DNA of 57,982 nt, from contig CACHZY010000010.1 in NCBI GenBank assembly GCA_902584445.1, positions 1 to 57,982 of the forward strand. Direction: 5' to 3'. A program made the position numbers and the translations under genes. The first letter of the stretch is position 1. The number at the start of each line of letters is the position of its first letter. The notes beneath the pieces are model-generated. The model saw only the letters and a program-made list of their open reading frames with translations. It had not been told where the DNA came from and ran no database searches. Positions 17,887 to 26,608 of this stretch are shown piece by piece. Origin of the DNA: an uncultured Bacteroidota bacterium. Its GTDB lineage: Bacteria > Bacteroidota > Bacteroidia > Flavobacteriales > Flavobacteriaceae.

Positions 17887-20398
17887 CTTGCTCAATTTTT
17901 GTTATTAACCCACCTCTACCCGACTTATCAAAAGATCTAGCATAGATAACATTCCACTTTTTAACTACCACGGGCCCTGAATAAACTTTTGAATTCATAT
18001 TTGGTATGGAACCATCAGTAGTATATCTTATTTTTAAACCTGGAAATTGGGTTTTTAAAAATAACTTATTTCTAATTAATTTTCCTCCAGGCTTTGGTAA
18101 ATGATATTTTATTTGAAAGTTTTCAGTTATGAAAGGAAGAAAACTGCCACCAATAAATGAAGTAAATTTTTCCCAATCTAAAATCATTTTACTTTTCTGA
18201 TCTTCGAAGTTCTTAGATAAAATCCATTTGGGTCTTTTGCCCCACGCTCTTTCTGAAAAAACGATGATATTTGGCATAAATAATTCATCAAAAACTTCAT
18301 TATCAATTACTGTTTCGGTCCATAATTGGCTTTGTATACCTAAAAAATTATTTAAATTTTTAGGATTTATTTTCTCAGTTTTATCGATATATTTTTGATT
18401 TAATCTATGTTTCGAGTTTAAAACTTGATTGGAAAAAATATCCAAGGGGTCAATTGCCCAGGTATCAAAGTAATCAACATAGCCTGACCAATTTAAGCCA
18501 TAATTTTCAAAATCTTTGTTGTCTGACATATCAAAATAAAAAGCTGAGGAATTACTCATAACAGTTTTAAAGCCAAGATTAGCAAATTTATATATCATGT
18601 CCTCTCTGCCTTCCCCCCATGTATTATTCCAAACATATGGAATCGGTTCATAATCAAAATGTTCTAATCTTATATTTTTCTCATTTTGACTATGAGATGA
18701 CTGAACTAATAAAATATCCTCCCAGCCTGTCATTGTTACCCCACGCTCTTTTATCATTGTTAATAATCTTTTTAGGTTAGATAAATACAAATCACTTACA
18801 TTGAAGTCTATTCCATATTTTTCTTGGCAAACTTTTGATTTTTTCCACGCCCCGAATGGTACTTCATCAGCTCCAATACTAAACTTTTCCATTTTAATAT
18901 TAGCCTCATCATACATAGCCTTTACTTCACTAAATACCTTATGGTAAAATTTATATGAACTTTCGAAACATATACAAATAATATTATCGTTATAACCCTG
19001 GGCAGATCTATACTGACTTTCATCATTAAAATCTGTCAATAGATACTCATTAGCTTTTTCTATATCACCAGTTTCCATATAATTAAAATATCTAGTCTCC
19101 ATTGCTTTGATTGCAGATCTAGCATGACTTGGAAAACTGATTTGAGGAATAACTTTTATCCCGAATTTATTAGCATAGACTAAAATATCCTTGAAATCAT
19201 TTTTTGAAAGAAATCCATTCCCATTTTTTGAACCATTTGCTCCAGAACCATATGCAGGAATAAGTTTATCTCTTTCATTCTCAGTATATCCTCTTTTTGC
19301 TCCAATTTCAGTCAACTCTGGTAAATTAGGAATTTCGATTCTCCAACCCTCATCATCAGTTAACCTCAATTCGAAATAATTTAATTTTAATAAACTCAAA
19401 ATATCAAGAACCTGAAGAATTTTGTCCTTAGAGTAAAAATGCCTTGAAATGTCCAATAGAAATCCTCTGTAGGCAAATCTAGGACTATCCTCTATTCTGA
19501 GAGTTGGTAGTCCAACTGAATTGTCTTTGTGAAAAAATTTAATTTGCCTTAAACTTTGTATTGCGTGTCTCACGCCAAAAATATCAGAAGAAGAAATTTC
19601 TATTGATTTAGTATTTATCTCCAAAGTATATGATTCTTTTTCTAAATCAATTTTTCTTTTAATTATTAAATTATAATCATCAGATTTATCGGTTCTTATT
19701 TTTACATCAAAAAAACTAGTTAATAGTTGATTTATTAAGGTTGTTTTTTCTTTAAAAAAAGGATCAATTTTCAAATTCCAACCTTTGATTGGTGACTGAT
19801 TATCATTTCCATAAATAATTAAATCAGGTGTTGGTAGTAAATTTATATTTAATGATTTATCATCAATTTTATTTGGATAAGTATCATAAAGTTGAATTGA
19901 ACTTGGTATTTCAAGTAGATCGATACCCTCAGCTTTTTCCCAAATGGTATTTAATTTAATATCAAAAGCAATTTTATTATTTACAATAAAAACGCCATCA
20001 GGTCCCATAATTTTTCTGTCAATGATTCCGTGAAAATTGACTTTAAATGAAATCCTCTCTCCTCTATCTAGTTTCCAATTATTTCCAAAATAAATCTTAT
20101 AGTAATGTTCTCCATTAACATATTCAAATGTTATTCCATTTGGTAAAGATTTTTTAATTATTGAGCCCTTCATTTGATTCCAATGAAGCTCCCAATTGTT
20201 TGCATTAAAATTTTTATCGGACTTATTTATTATCTCAAAAGTCGTTTCAGTAATATTTTTTTGAAAGTTAAATTTGTCAATTTTGAAATTGAAAATTACA
20301 TTATTGTTTATAATTTGACAATAAGAAAAATTATTAGAAAAAACCATAAAAAATAAATTTGTCAGCAATCCAAAATTTAAATAACTCTTTAAGATCAT
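17873..20398 (-). CDS. GH20 beta-N-acetylhexosaminidase
   Basis: 841 residues. An N-terminal export signal (about 1-27) is followed by a chitobiase-type carbohydrate-binding domain (about 35-175), the GH20b domain (about 190-305), the catalytic barrel (about 310-740) and a C-terminal strand domain of chitobiase type (LKIRYTTDGSIPNMNS). The catalytic pair is D511-E512 in SIGADEVPFGAW, matching the substrate-assisted mechanism of the family. The enzyme removes terminal GlcNAc or GalNAc. Domain order resembles bacterial chitobiase. It is the first gene of the GH20-NagX-SIS operon. No chitinase is visible here, so the glycan could be chitin or another hexosamine polymer. Confidence 0.93.
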   Translation of the reverse strand: MILKSYLNFGLLTNLFFMVFSNNFSYCQIINNNVIFNFKIDKFNFQKNITETTFEIINKSDKNFNANNWELHWNQMKGSIIKKSLPNGITFEYVNGEHYYKIYFGNNWKLDRGERISFKVNFHGIIDRKIMGPDGVFIVNNKIAFDIKLNTIWEKAEGIDLLEIPSSIQLYDTYPNKIDDKSLNINLLPTPDLIIYGNDNQSPIKGWNLKIDPFFKEKTTLINQLLTSFFDVKIRTDKSDDYNLIIKRKIDLEKESYTLEINTKSIEISSSDIFGVRHAIQSLRQIKFFHKDNSVGLPTLRIEDSPRFAYRGFLLDISRHFYSKDKILQVLDILSLLKLNYFELRLTDDEGWRIEIPNLPELTEIGAKRGYTENERDKLIPAYGSGANGSKNGNGFLSKNDFKDILVYANKFGIKVIPQISFPSHARSAIKAMETRYFNYMETGDIEKANEYLLTDFNDESQYRSAQGYNDNIICICFESSYKFYHKVFSEVKAMYDEANIKMEKFSIGADEVPFGAWKKSKVCQEKYGIDFNVSDLYLSNLKRLLTMIKERGVTMTGWEDILLVQSSHSQNEKNIRLEHFDYEPIPYVWNNTWGEGREDMIYKFANLGFKTVMSNSSAFYFDMSDNKDFENYGLNWSGYVDYFDTWAIDPLDIFSNQVLNSKHRLNQKYIDKTEKINPKNLNNFLGIQSQLWTETVIDNEVFDELFMPNIIVFSERAWGKRPKWILSKNFEDQKSKMILDWEKFTSFIGGSFLPFITENFQIKYHLPKPGGKLIRNKLFLKTQFPGLKIRYTTDGSIPNMNSKVYSGPVVVKKWNVIYARSFDKSGRGGLITKIEQDGNY

Positions 20399-20654
20399 TT
20401 TCTAACTAGTATTTGATTAATTTTCTAAACTAAAGACTGTTTGTTTTATTGTTGCTTTTTAAAGTAAATCTAATAAAAGCATTCATTTAAATGACTTTAT
20501 AAATAAATAAGATAATAAGGCTTTATGAATTTGAAAAAAATTGTTTTTGACTTTTTTCTTAATTTTATTTTTCAGCTCAAATGATGATAGTATTACTGAA
20601 TCTAATGGTTTTTGAATAGTAATTTAAATGATTGTAGATTTTTTCTTGAAATCA

Positions 20655-21098
20655 CTAAATCCATCTTCTAGTTTTGGACTTGTATGATAGGTATTCTTTT
20701 CCAAATTTTTTTGCAAGAAAAATTTCTTCTCTTTTAATTTGGAATCTATTTATCCAAAAGTAAAAAATGAATGGAGTTATAATAGAATAATAATTTAAAT
20801 AAAATATTGAAGTTGAAATAATAACAAAAATCATCCCCAAGTACATTGGATTTCTTGAATACTTAAAGATTCCATTGGTAACAAGTTTACTTACTTTTGT
20901 GAACTTTACGGGGTTTACTGTTGTTTTGGATTTTATGAATTTAAAAACAGGATTTATCAAAATAATAATACCAACCAAAAGTATTAAGATTGAAATTGAA
21001 AGCTTATATGGTAAGTACATTGTTTCAAGTTGATTTTGGGAAAAATAGTTGGATATTATTAAAATTAAAACTAAGATAGGTGGGGGTATTTTTATCAT
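20655..21098 (-). CDS. isoprenylcysteine carboxyl methyltransferase-family membrane protein
   Basis: 147 residues if started at ATG 21098 (an in-frame TTG at 21116 is less likely). Hydrophobic helices lie near 6-20, 32-50 and 95-115. LVTNGIFKYSRNPMYLGMI is the hallmark of ICMT/PEMT-like methyltransferases (RNPMYL), followed by the C-terminal EE-x-x-L-x-x-x-F-G-x-x-Y-x-x-Y region (EEIFLAKKFGKEYLSY). Such proteins probably methylate small or lipid substrates with S-adenosylmethionine; the substrate is unknown. It stands alone just outside the distal attachment-like repeat, so it belongs to the flank and not to the island. Confidence 0.82.
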   Translation of the reverse strand: MIKIPPPILVLILIISNYFSQNQLETMYLPYKLSISILILLVGIIILINPVFKFIKSKTTVNPVKFTKVSKLVTNGIFKYSRNPMYLGMIFVIISTSIFYLNYYSIITPFIFYFWINRFQIKREEIFLAKKFGKEYLSYKSKTRRWI

Positions 21099-21260
21099 TT
21101 TTATAAAATTTAACAAATTTAAATTTTTAATTAAGAATTGTTAAAAAAAAGTTGGTAAACTTTAAATTATATGCGTTAGTTTAAGATAGAAGGAATGTCT
21201 TTAAGTTTGGAGTTGATAACAATCCTAATTAATTCGATAACTCTCAGGGTTATAAGTTTG

Positions 21261-21294
21261 AATTTGGGTTAGCAGAGAGGAAGGGAGTCGTACC
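21261..21294. repeat. distal attachment-like repeat: copy of tRNA-Ser 3' end
   Basis: These 34 bases match 35751-35784 at 30 positions, including an exact 19-base core (21268-21286, GTTAGCAGAGAGGAAGGGA). The other copy is the 3' end of an intact tRNA-Ser gene together with a few bases beyond it. Here only the acceptor and part of the T arm remain, with no tRNA body. This is the expected relic of site-specific integration at a tRNA gene. The rest of the 303-base gap (21117-21419) holds no gene; two near-copies of AACCGTAYCC lie at 21398-21407 and 21410-21419. Confidence 0.7.
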
Positions 21295-21419
21295 TAAATT
21301 AAATGCTGTAAAAAACTTACTAAAACAGGCAAAAATCTCCTTTAAATATAATCTTTTTTATTTTTTTAATCGTTTTAGTCGTTTTTTAATACTTTTGAAC
21401 CGTACCCAAAACCGTATCC

Positions 21420-21726
21420 ATGGGATTTTTTTTAAAACGATCAAAAGAAGTTTATTTTCATTATTGGATTAATAGCAAAAGGTACACATATTCCACTAAA
21501 ATAAAAATAGACAGATCAGAGTGGGATTTAAAAACTCAAAGACCTAAAGCTAGAAGGGGAAAAACAGGAGAGGCTAACAGAAACATTACTCACGAACTAA
21601 ACGAATACCAGAAAGCCTTTGACACCCACCCTTAAATCCAAATACAAGGAAAGCCTTAAAACGCTAGAGGTATATATTAGATTTGATAAGAAATTAAATA
21701 AGACTATTTCCGACGCTTGGAGTTAA
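21420..21726 (+). pseudogene. tyrosine recombinase/integrase remnant (N-terminal part, frameshifted)
   Basis: An ATG at 21420 opens 71 residues resembling the arm-type DNA-binding N-terminus of Bacteroidota phage-type integrases: strand-like VYFHYWINSKRYTYSTKI, then DRSEWDLKTQRPKARRG and a helix ITHELNEYQKAF. The frame stops at 21635, but coding-like sequence continues in another frame to 21726 (S-K-Y-K-E-S-L-K-T-L-E-V-Y-I), consistent with a frameshift. The core-binding and catalytic parts with the R-H-R-Y residues are absent. It lies about 130 bases inside the distal tRNA-Ser repeat, where an integrase would be expected. Inactive. Confidence 0.65.
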
Positions 21727-21786
21727 TTAACTGAAGAGTCTGATCATATGATTTTTTTAATTTTATAAACAAAAACTTTATTAAAA

Positions 21787-24312
21787 GTGAAATATCTAAT
21801 ACCATTAATATTAGCTTGTTCATTAGTGTATTCACAAAATACAGATGATATAAAAAAATCTTTTTTATCTAAAGTACATGAGCTAGGGACTGAAGATCAA
21901 CTTTTGGAACACTTTAATTTAAGTTACAAAGCTGAAATCACCTCTAAATTTACCAATGAGGAATTATATACTAACAGAATAATTCTGTTAAATAAATTAA
22001 TAGGTAATAGCGATGAAAATAAGGGTCAATACCTAGATTTTATAATCGACTTATTCCTAGCTAATAAAAATTTAATTGATTTTAACAGAGTTATTACCTG
22101 GGCTTCAATAACCGATGTAATGTTTCATTTAAACAAGAATAAAATCTACAGAGAAGACATGAATCAACTTTTTAGATTATTATTTGAAATAAATGATCAT
22201 GTTAAAGAAAATAAAATTTCTAATTCTGAACTTAAACCTGATTCTTTTGATATTGAGCTTACCATACTTTCATGGGGTTTAGCTAATTATTATGATTTAG
22301 TTGAGAACAAAGAGCTTGCTGTTGAATATTATGAAAAAGCAATAAACTATCTAGATATCGAAAAATATTATGAGGTATTTGAATATAGTTTATGGGAGTG
22401 CTTAGGCAGATTATTTTATATAAACCTCGACTTAAGTTATTCTTCAAATAAAATTTCTGATAAAAAATTTCGCCTTCAAGAAGCGGAGGAATTTCTTTTA
22501 TGGATAAATTCTGTTGATTTATCAGAGGTAAAATATAAAGGAGCAGAAACTATTAAAAACAATGTTAATAGATCTTATGCTTTTAAAACTAAGGATTACA
22601 AAAAAGAAAGAATTTTCATAGATAAATTAATTAATTCTACCGATGGTAGTTTTGACATTTCAATCATTGATTTGACAAACAAGTATAACTTAAATTTAAT
22701 TTCCAAAAATAAATACGCCGAGGAACTCGTTTCACTATTTGATTATTGGGATAAACCATATGATTCAAGAGTAATCAGTTATCTAAATAAAGAAGAACAG
22801 TATCAAGCAAATTTGAATTTATATTTAAGAAATTTTACTGGGTTAACCTATTATAATAATTTAAGTAATGAGGACCAAATAAAGCAGTTCGGGAATAGAT
22901 TTAAAGATTTCATGATTCTCAAAGGTAATTTTATTGATTTGAGTCATGATTCAAAAAAATCCAACCTAAAAAATTTTATTGAATACATTATAAAACTTGA
23001 AAATTACAATACTAACAATAAAGAAATTTATAGAAAGAACAGCTATGAAAAAATAAATAAACTCACTAATGAGAAAAGAAAATTAGCTGAATTTATTGAG
23101 TATAATCGATCTCACAAAGAAAAATTAAACCCAACAATGAAAGTACTGAATCTTAATAAAATTCAAGAGCGTGTAAAGTTTCTTGAACAAGACATGAAGA
23201 GAAATCTCATGTTTTCTGAAATTTTCTTAAAAGATATTCAAAATGAATTATTAAGTGATCAAGCAATTGTTCGAATTCTTCAAGATTTCAATGGTGAATA
23301 CTTTGATTACTATTGTATAATTATAACTTCAAATTCTATCGATTTTTTAAACTTAAATGATAATGTAGATTTTGAGAGAGTCTATAAATTTTATTTAAAC
23401 AAACTAAATTCCAGATCTGATGATTCAATGTCGTACGATTTTTTATTTAAAAAAATCCATAAGAAACTTAATGGAATCAAGGATGTTTTTTTTATCAATA
23501 AAGGAGTTTATGCAAATATCAATCTTGAAGGTTTAAAATTACATTCTGGTGAATTTTTATATGATATAATGAATATTAGTTATTTATCTGACTTGTTATC
23601 TATAGCAAATCGAAACAATAAAATAGCCGAAATAAGAAATTCATTATTAATCGGAGATCCGATTTTTGATATTCAAAATAAAAAATCAACTCAAAATAGT
23701 CGAACTCGATCTGGAATATATCAACTACCGTCAACCAGAATTGAAATTGAATCTATTAATAAAATACTTAAAAAAAATAAAATAAAAACCATTTCTCTTT
23801 TAGGTGAAACTGCAACTGAACTTAATTTTAAAAATAATTTAAAGAGTGATTTAATCCATATTGCTACACATGGATTTTATAAAAAGATAGTTGATTTTCC
23901 TGAATTTGGTCTATTCTTTGCAAATTCGGGAAACAGTAAAATATTTAAAGAGAAAGGTGACCCTTTATTTGACGACAATGATAATATTCTACGAGGAGAT
24001 GAAATAAAGTATCTGAATTTAAGTAATACTGAATTGTTGGTATTAAGTGCATGTGAGACGGCTGTGAGCTTTAGTTTAATGATTGGAAACTACAATTTAT
24101 CTGATGAATTTATTAGGTCTGGTGTGAAAAATGTTCTATCTACTATATGGAAAGTTGATGATGAAGTAACTCAAAAATTTATGACGATCTTCTATAAAAA
24201 TCTTTCTAAAGGAAATAGCATAAATTCGTCCTTAAAGGTTACCAAATTAAAAATAAGAGAGGATTATCCCCATCCTTATTATTGGGCGCCTTTTGTTTTA
24301 TTAAGTTCCTAA
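21787..24312 (+). CDS. secreted CHAT-domain cysteine protease
   Basis: 841 residues. The start is GTG at 21787; it gives a normal signal peptide (MKYLIPLILACSLVYSQ), whereas no ATG nearby does. Residues about 30-480 are helical, charged and weakly repetitive, possibly diverged TPRs (WGLANYYDLVENKELAVEYYEKA near 160). The CHAT caspase-like domain covers about 500-841, with the histidine H695 in HIATHGF and the cysteine C756 in LSACET, both required for catalysis and both present. The C-terminus SVKNVLSTIWKVDDE-type block (SGVKNVLSTIWKVDDE) and PYYWAPFVLLS are typical of CHAT. Most studied CHAT proteases are cytoplasmic, so the export signal is notable. First gene of the island. Confidence 0.88.
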   Translation: MKYLIPLILACSLVYSQNTDDIKKSFLSKVHELGTEDQLLEHFNLSYKAEITSKFTNEELYTNRIILLNKLIGNSDENKGQYLDFIIDLFLANKNLIDFNRVITWASITDVMFHLNKNKIYREDMNQLFRLLFEINDHVKENKISNSELKPDSFDIELTILSWGLANYYDLVENKELAVEYYEKAINYLDIEKYYEVFEYSLWECLGRLFYINLDLSYSSNKISDKKFRLQEAEEFLLWINSVDLSEVKYKGAETIKNNVNRSYAFKTKDYKKERIFIDKLINSTDGSFDISIIDLTNKYNLNLISKNKYAEELVSLFDYWDKPYDSRVISYLNKEEQYQANLNLYLRNFTGLTYYNNLSNEDQIKQFGNRFKDFMILKGNFIDLSHDSKKSNLKNFIEYIIKLENYNTNNKEIYRKNSYEKINKLTNEKRKLAEFIEYNRSHKEKLNPTMKVLNLNKIQERVKFLEQDMKRNLMFSEIFLKDIQNELLSDQAIVRILQDFNGEYFDYYCIIITSNSIDFLNLNDNVDFERVYKFYLNKLNSRSDDSMSYDFLFKKIHKKLNGIKDVFFINKGVYANINLEGLKLHSGEFLYDIMNISYLSDLLSIANRNNKIAEIRNSLLIGDPIFDIQNKKSTQNSRTRSGIYQLPSTRIEIESINKILKKNKIKTISLLGETATELNFKNNLKSDLIHIATHGFYKKIVDFPEFGLFFANSGNSKIFKEKGDPLFDDNDNILRGDEIKYLNLSNTELLVLSACETAVSFSLMIGNYNLSDEFIRSGVKNVLSTIWKVDDEVTQKFMTIFYKNLSKGNSINSSLKVTKLKIREDYPHPYYWAPFVLLSS

Positions 24313-24346
24313 TAAATTAATAAATCCGTGATAATTGCTCTAATTA

Positions 24347-25603
24347 CTAGTTGTTCTTTCTGATTTTCCATTTTCCAGCTCCACCAAATTTTCTAATTGA
24401 ATCAATTTGCCTTTTTGTAGGATTTTTTATTTTTAATTTGTAACCGAAATTCAACATTTTTTTTTCAATCTCAATTTCAGTACTTACAAATCCAAAATCT
24501 TTGGATTCAATTATTTCTCCCATTTGATAGTTGACAATAAAGGAGCTTGACTCATTGAAAAGTAAATGTGTTCCATTTCTTTTTCCATCAATAAAACTAC
24601 CAACCGAAGCGTGATTATTTTCATCAGATTTAATTATTTCAATACCTTGTCCATTTGGTCCAAAATCATTAATAAGTCCTTCATAGTTATATGAGCCCTG
24701 ATCAGTAGAAATATTCACATAATCATTATTGAATTTAAATTCGATATTATTTTCTTTTCTAAATTCAATCAAAGATGGTCGCATTACATAAGCCCTGAAG
24801 ACCTTATCTATAAAATCGTTGTAAGACATCCAAAAAAAACCACTATCAGCCCAATCAGCCCCCCAGCTATTTACTATTCTAAAACTTCCTCCATTGATTT
24901 CATCATCGTATCCAATCAAACACATTGCATGTCCGTCCTTTTCAACTTCATTTTTCTTAGGTAGCCAAATAGCATCTCCATCTTCTATTATTAAATTCTT
25001 TAGAGATTCAGTAATGAATAAACTAATAATTACAGGTAGCTTTTGAAAAATTGCCTTTTTTACATCTTCCACAAAACTATCGCCCCATGGATTTATATAT
25101 TCAAATCCTTTAAGCATATAGGGTTTTAAATATTCCTCAATTTTATATAATGAATCAATAATTATTGGGTTATTACAATCAACATCATCTGGACTAAAAA
25201 AATTTTTTTTCGAACCATAATTTGTATAAAGTAAAACTGCATCATTTATATCCAATCCGTTATTACAATCTGAATCGGTTAAAGTGTATGCGTATAGTGG
25301 GTCAAATGAGTGAGCAAATTTTTCATAATCAGTTGTCCTATTAAAAAATGTATTATGAATTGTAGACATTCCATAGTATGCCATAGCAAAACCAACACAT
25401 GTAGCCCATGGTCCTTGATTTAAAACCAAGGGAACAAATTTTTCTAAAGAAAATTTAGCTGGAAGATTTTGTGAAAAACCAAATTCGGTAGGCTTAAATC
25501 TATCAATTTTTTCAAGATTATCATCATCAATAGGAATTAACCCTTGGGAATTAATAAAAAAGAAAGAGAATAGGAAAGTTAAACAGGTTAATAAGGTTCG
25601 CAT
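24347..25603 (-). CDS. secreted papain-like (C1) protease with MORN-like tail, copy A
   Basis: 418 residues with signal peptide MRTLLTCLTFLFSFFFINSQ. The papain triad is complete: Q63 and C69 in LNQGPWATCVGFAMAY, histidine in KDGHAMCLIGYDDE, and asparagine in FRIVNSWGADWADSGFFWM. There is no obvious inhibitory propeptide; the catalytic domain begins about 45 residues after the signal. Residues about 295-375 carry MORN-like repeats (YEGLINDFGPNGQGIEI, VGSFIDGKRNGTHLLF). It shares this whole arrangement with the protein at 26609-27874, so the two are duplicates. Only 34 bases separate its stop from the converging CHAT gene. Probably acts in the periplasm or outside the cell. Confidence 0.88.
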   Translation of the reverse strand: MRTLLTCLTFLFSFFFINSQGLIPIDDDNLEKIDRFKPTEFGFSQNLPAKFSLEKFVPLVLNQGPWATCVGFAMAYYGMSTIHNTFFNRTTDYEKFAHSFDPLYAYTLTDSDCNNGLDINDAVLLYTNYGSKKNFFSPDDVDCNNPIIIDSLYKIEEYLKPYMLKGFEYINPWGDSFVEDVKKAIFQKLPVIISLFITESLKNLIIEDGDAIWLPKKNEVEKDGHAMCLIGYDDEINGGSFRIVNSWGADWADSGFFWMSYNDFIDKVFRAYVMRPSLIEFRKENNIEFKFNNDYVNISTDQGSYNYEGLINDFGPNGQGIEIIKSDENNHASVGSFIDGKRNGTHLLFNESSSFIVNYQMGEIIESKDFGFVSTEIEIEKKMLNFGYKLKIKNPTKRQIDSIRKFGGAGKWKIRKNN

Positions 25604-25788
25604 TAAAATATTGATTTAAGACAATTTAGTGAATGATATTGTTTTTTATACTTTTATTAAATAAAAGAAATAAAATTATACGCTATAACAATTATCAATC
25701 GAGAAGATTTTGAAAAAAATATTTTGTAGGCCACAATATTTTAATTGTACTTATGATAATACTGTTTTACTTTTAAAAAATATTTAAT

Positions 25789-26457
25789 ATGGATTTTTTT
25801 CAAAATTTAATAGCAGCTATTTCCCCCCCTTTATTTATCATTTATTATTTGTACAGAAATGATTTGTACGAGAAGGAACCACATAAACTTATTTTTAAGA
25901 CTTTTCTAATCGGTTGTCTAGTTCCGATACCTGTTTTATTATTTTCTTTTGATGAAACTTATTATCCTAATCACTTTATGTTCGCCATGTTTGGTGTAGC
26001 TTTTTTTGAGGAGGGATTTAAGTTTCTTTTCTTAAGACTGTATAGCTACAAAAAAGAAGACTTTAACGAACCTTACGATGGAATTTTCTATGCAGTCGTT
26101 GTAAGCATGGGTTTTGCACTTGTCGAAAATATACTTTATGTGTTGGGAAATGAAGGTAGTGAAATGAGTGTAGCAATTTTAAGGTGCTTTACCGCTATAC
26201 CGATGCATGCTTCATGTGGTGTAATAATGGGATATTATATGGGTAAAAACAAGATTAACTCAAGTAATGCTTTTATTAACCTTTCAATGGGTCTAATTTT
26301 TGCTATGATAATTCACGGTCTTTACGATTACTTTCTGTTTGCTGGTTATGGGTTACTATTTAGTATGATAGTTTTAATATTCGCGGTGAGGTTTTCAAAT
26401 AAGGCAATTAATTTACATCAAGAAAAATCCCCATTTAAAACCAATAGGAATCAATAA
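25789..26457 (+). CDS. PrsW-family intramembrane metalloprotease
   Basis: 222 residues with about seven membrane helices. PrsW-type motifs appear in order: E74-E75 in FFEEGFKF, E113 in ALVENILY, H140 in PMHASCGVIMGYY and H166 in IIHGLYDYF. These residues coordinate the metal in PrsW and its relatives. PrsW of Bacillus cuts a membrane-bound anti-sigma factor; here no anti-sigma gene is adjacent, so the target may be a membrane protein of the same island such as the ion channel. Start is ATG at 25789, with an AT-rich 185-base gap before it that can serve both this gene and the diverging C1 protease. Confidence 0.85.
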   Translation: MDFFQNLIAAISPPLFIIYYLYRNDLYEKEPHKLIFKTFLIGCLVPIPVLLFSFDETYYPNHFMFAMFGVAFFEEGFKFLFLRLYSYKKEDFNEPYDGIFYAVVVSMGFALVENILYVLGNEGSEMSVAILRCFTAIPMHASCGVIMGYYMGKNKINSSNAFINLSMGLIFAMIIHGLYDYFLFAGYGLLFSMIVLIFAVRFSNKAINLHQEKSPFKTNRNQ

Positions 26458-26608
26458 AAGGAATAATATTTTTCTCAAAGAATGACGTTTAAATTAATTT
26501 TTAATAATTTTTAGATTATTAAAAAAATTGTTACTATTGATCTGTAATCTATTAATTGAATAGGAATTATTTATGAGTTATAAAAATATTTCCAGAAAGC
26601 CGTCTGAA

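Noticed and set aside
20525-20616. Short leader-like ORF (MNLKKIVFDFFLN) followed in another frame by S-S-N-D-D-S
   Set aside because: It looks like a decayed lipoprotein start, but it is too short and frameshifted to be supported; the 256-base gap at 20399-20654 holds nothing else I can defend.
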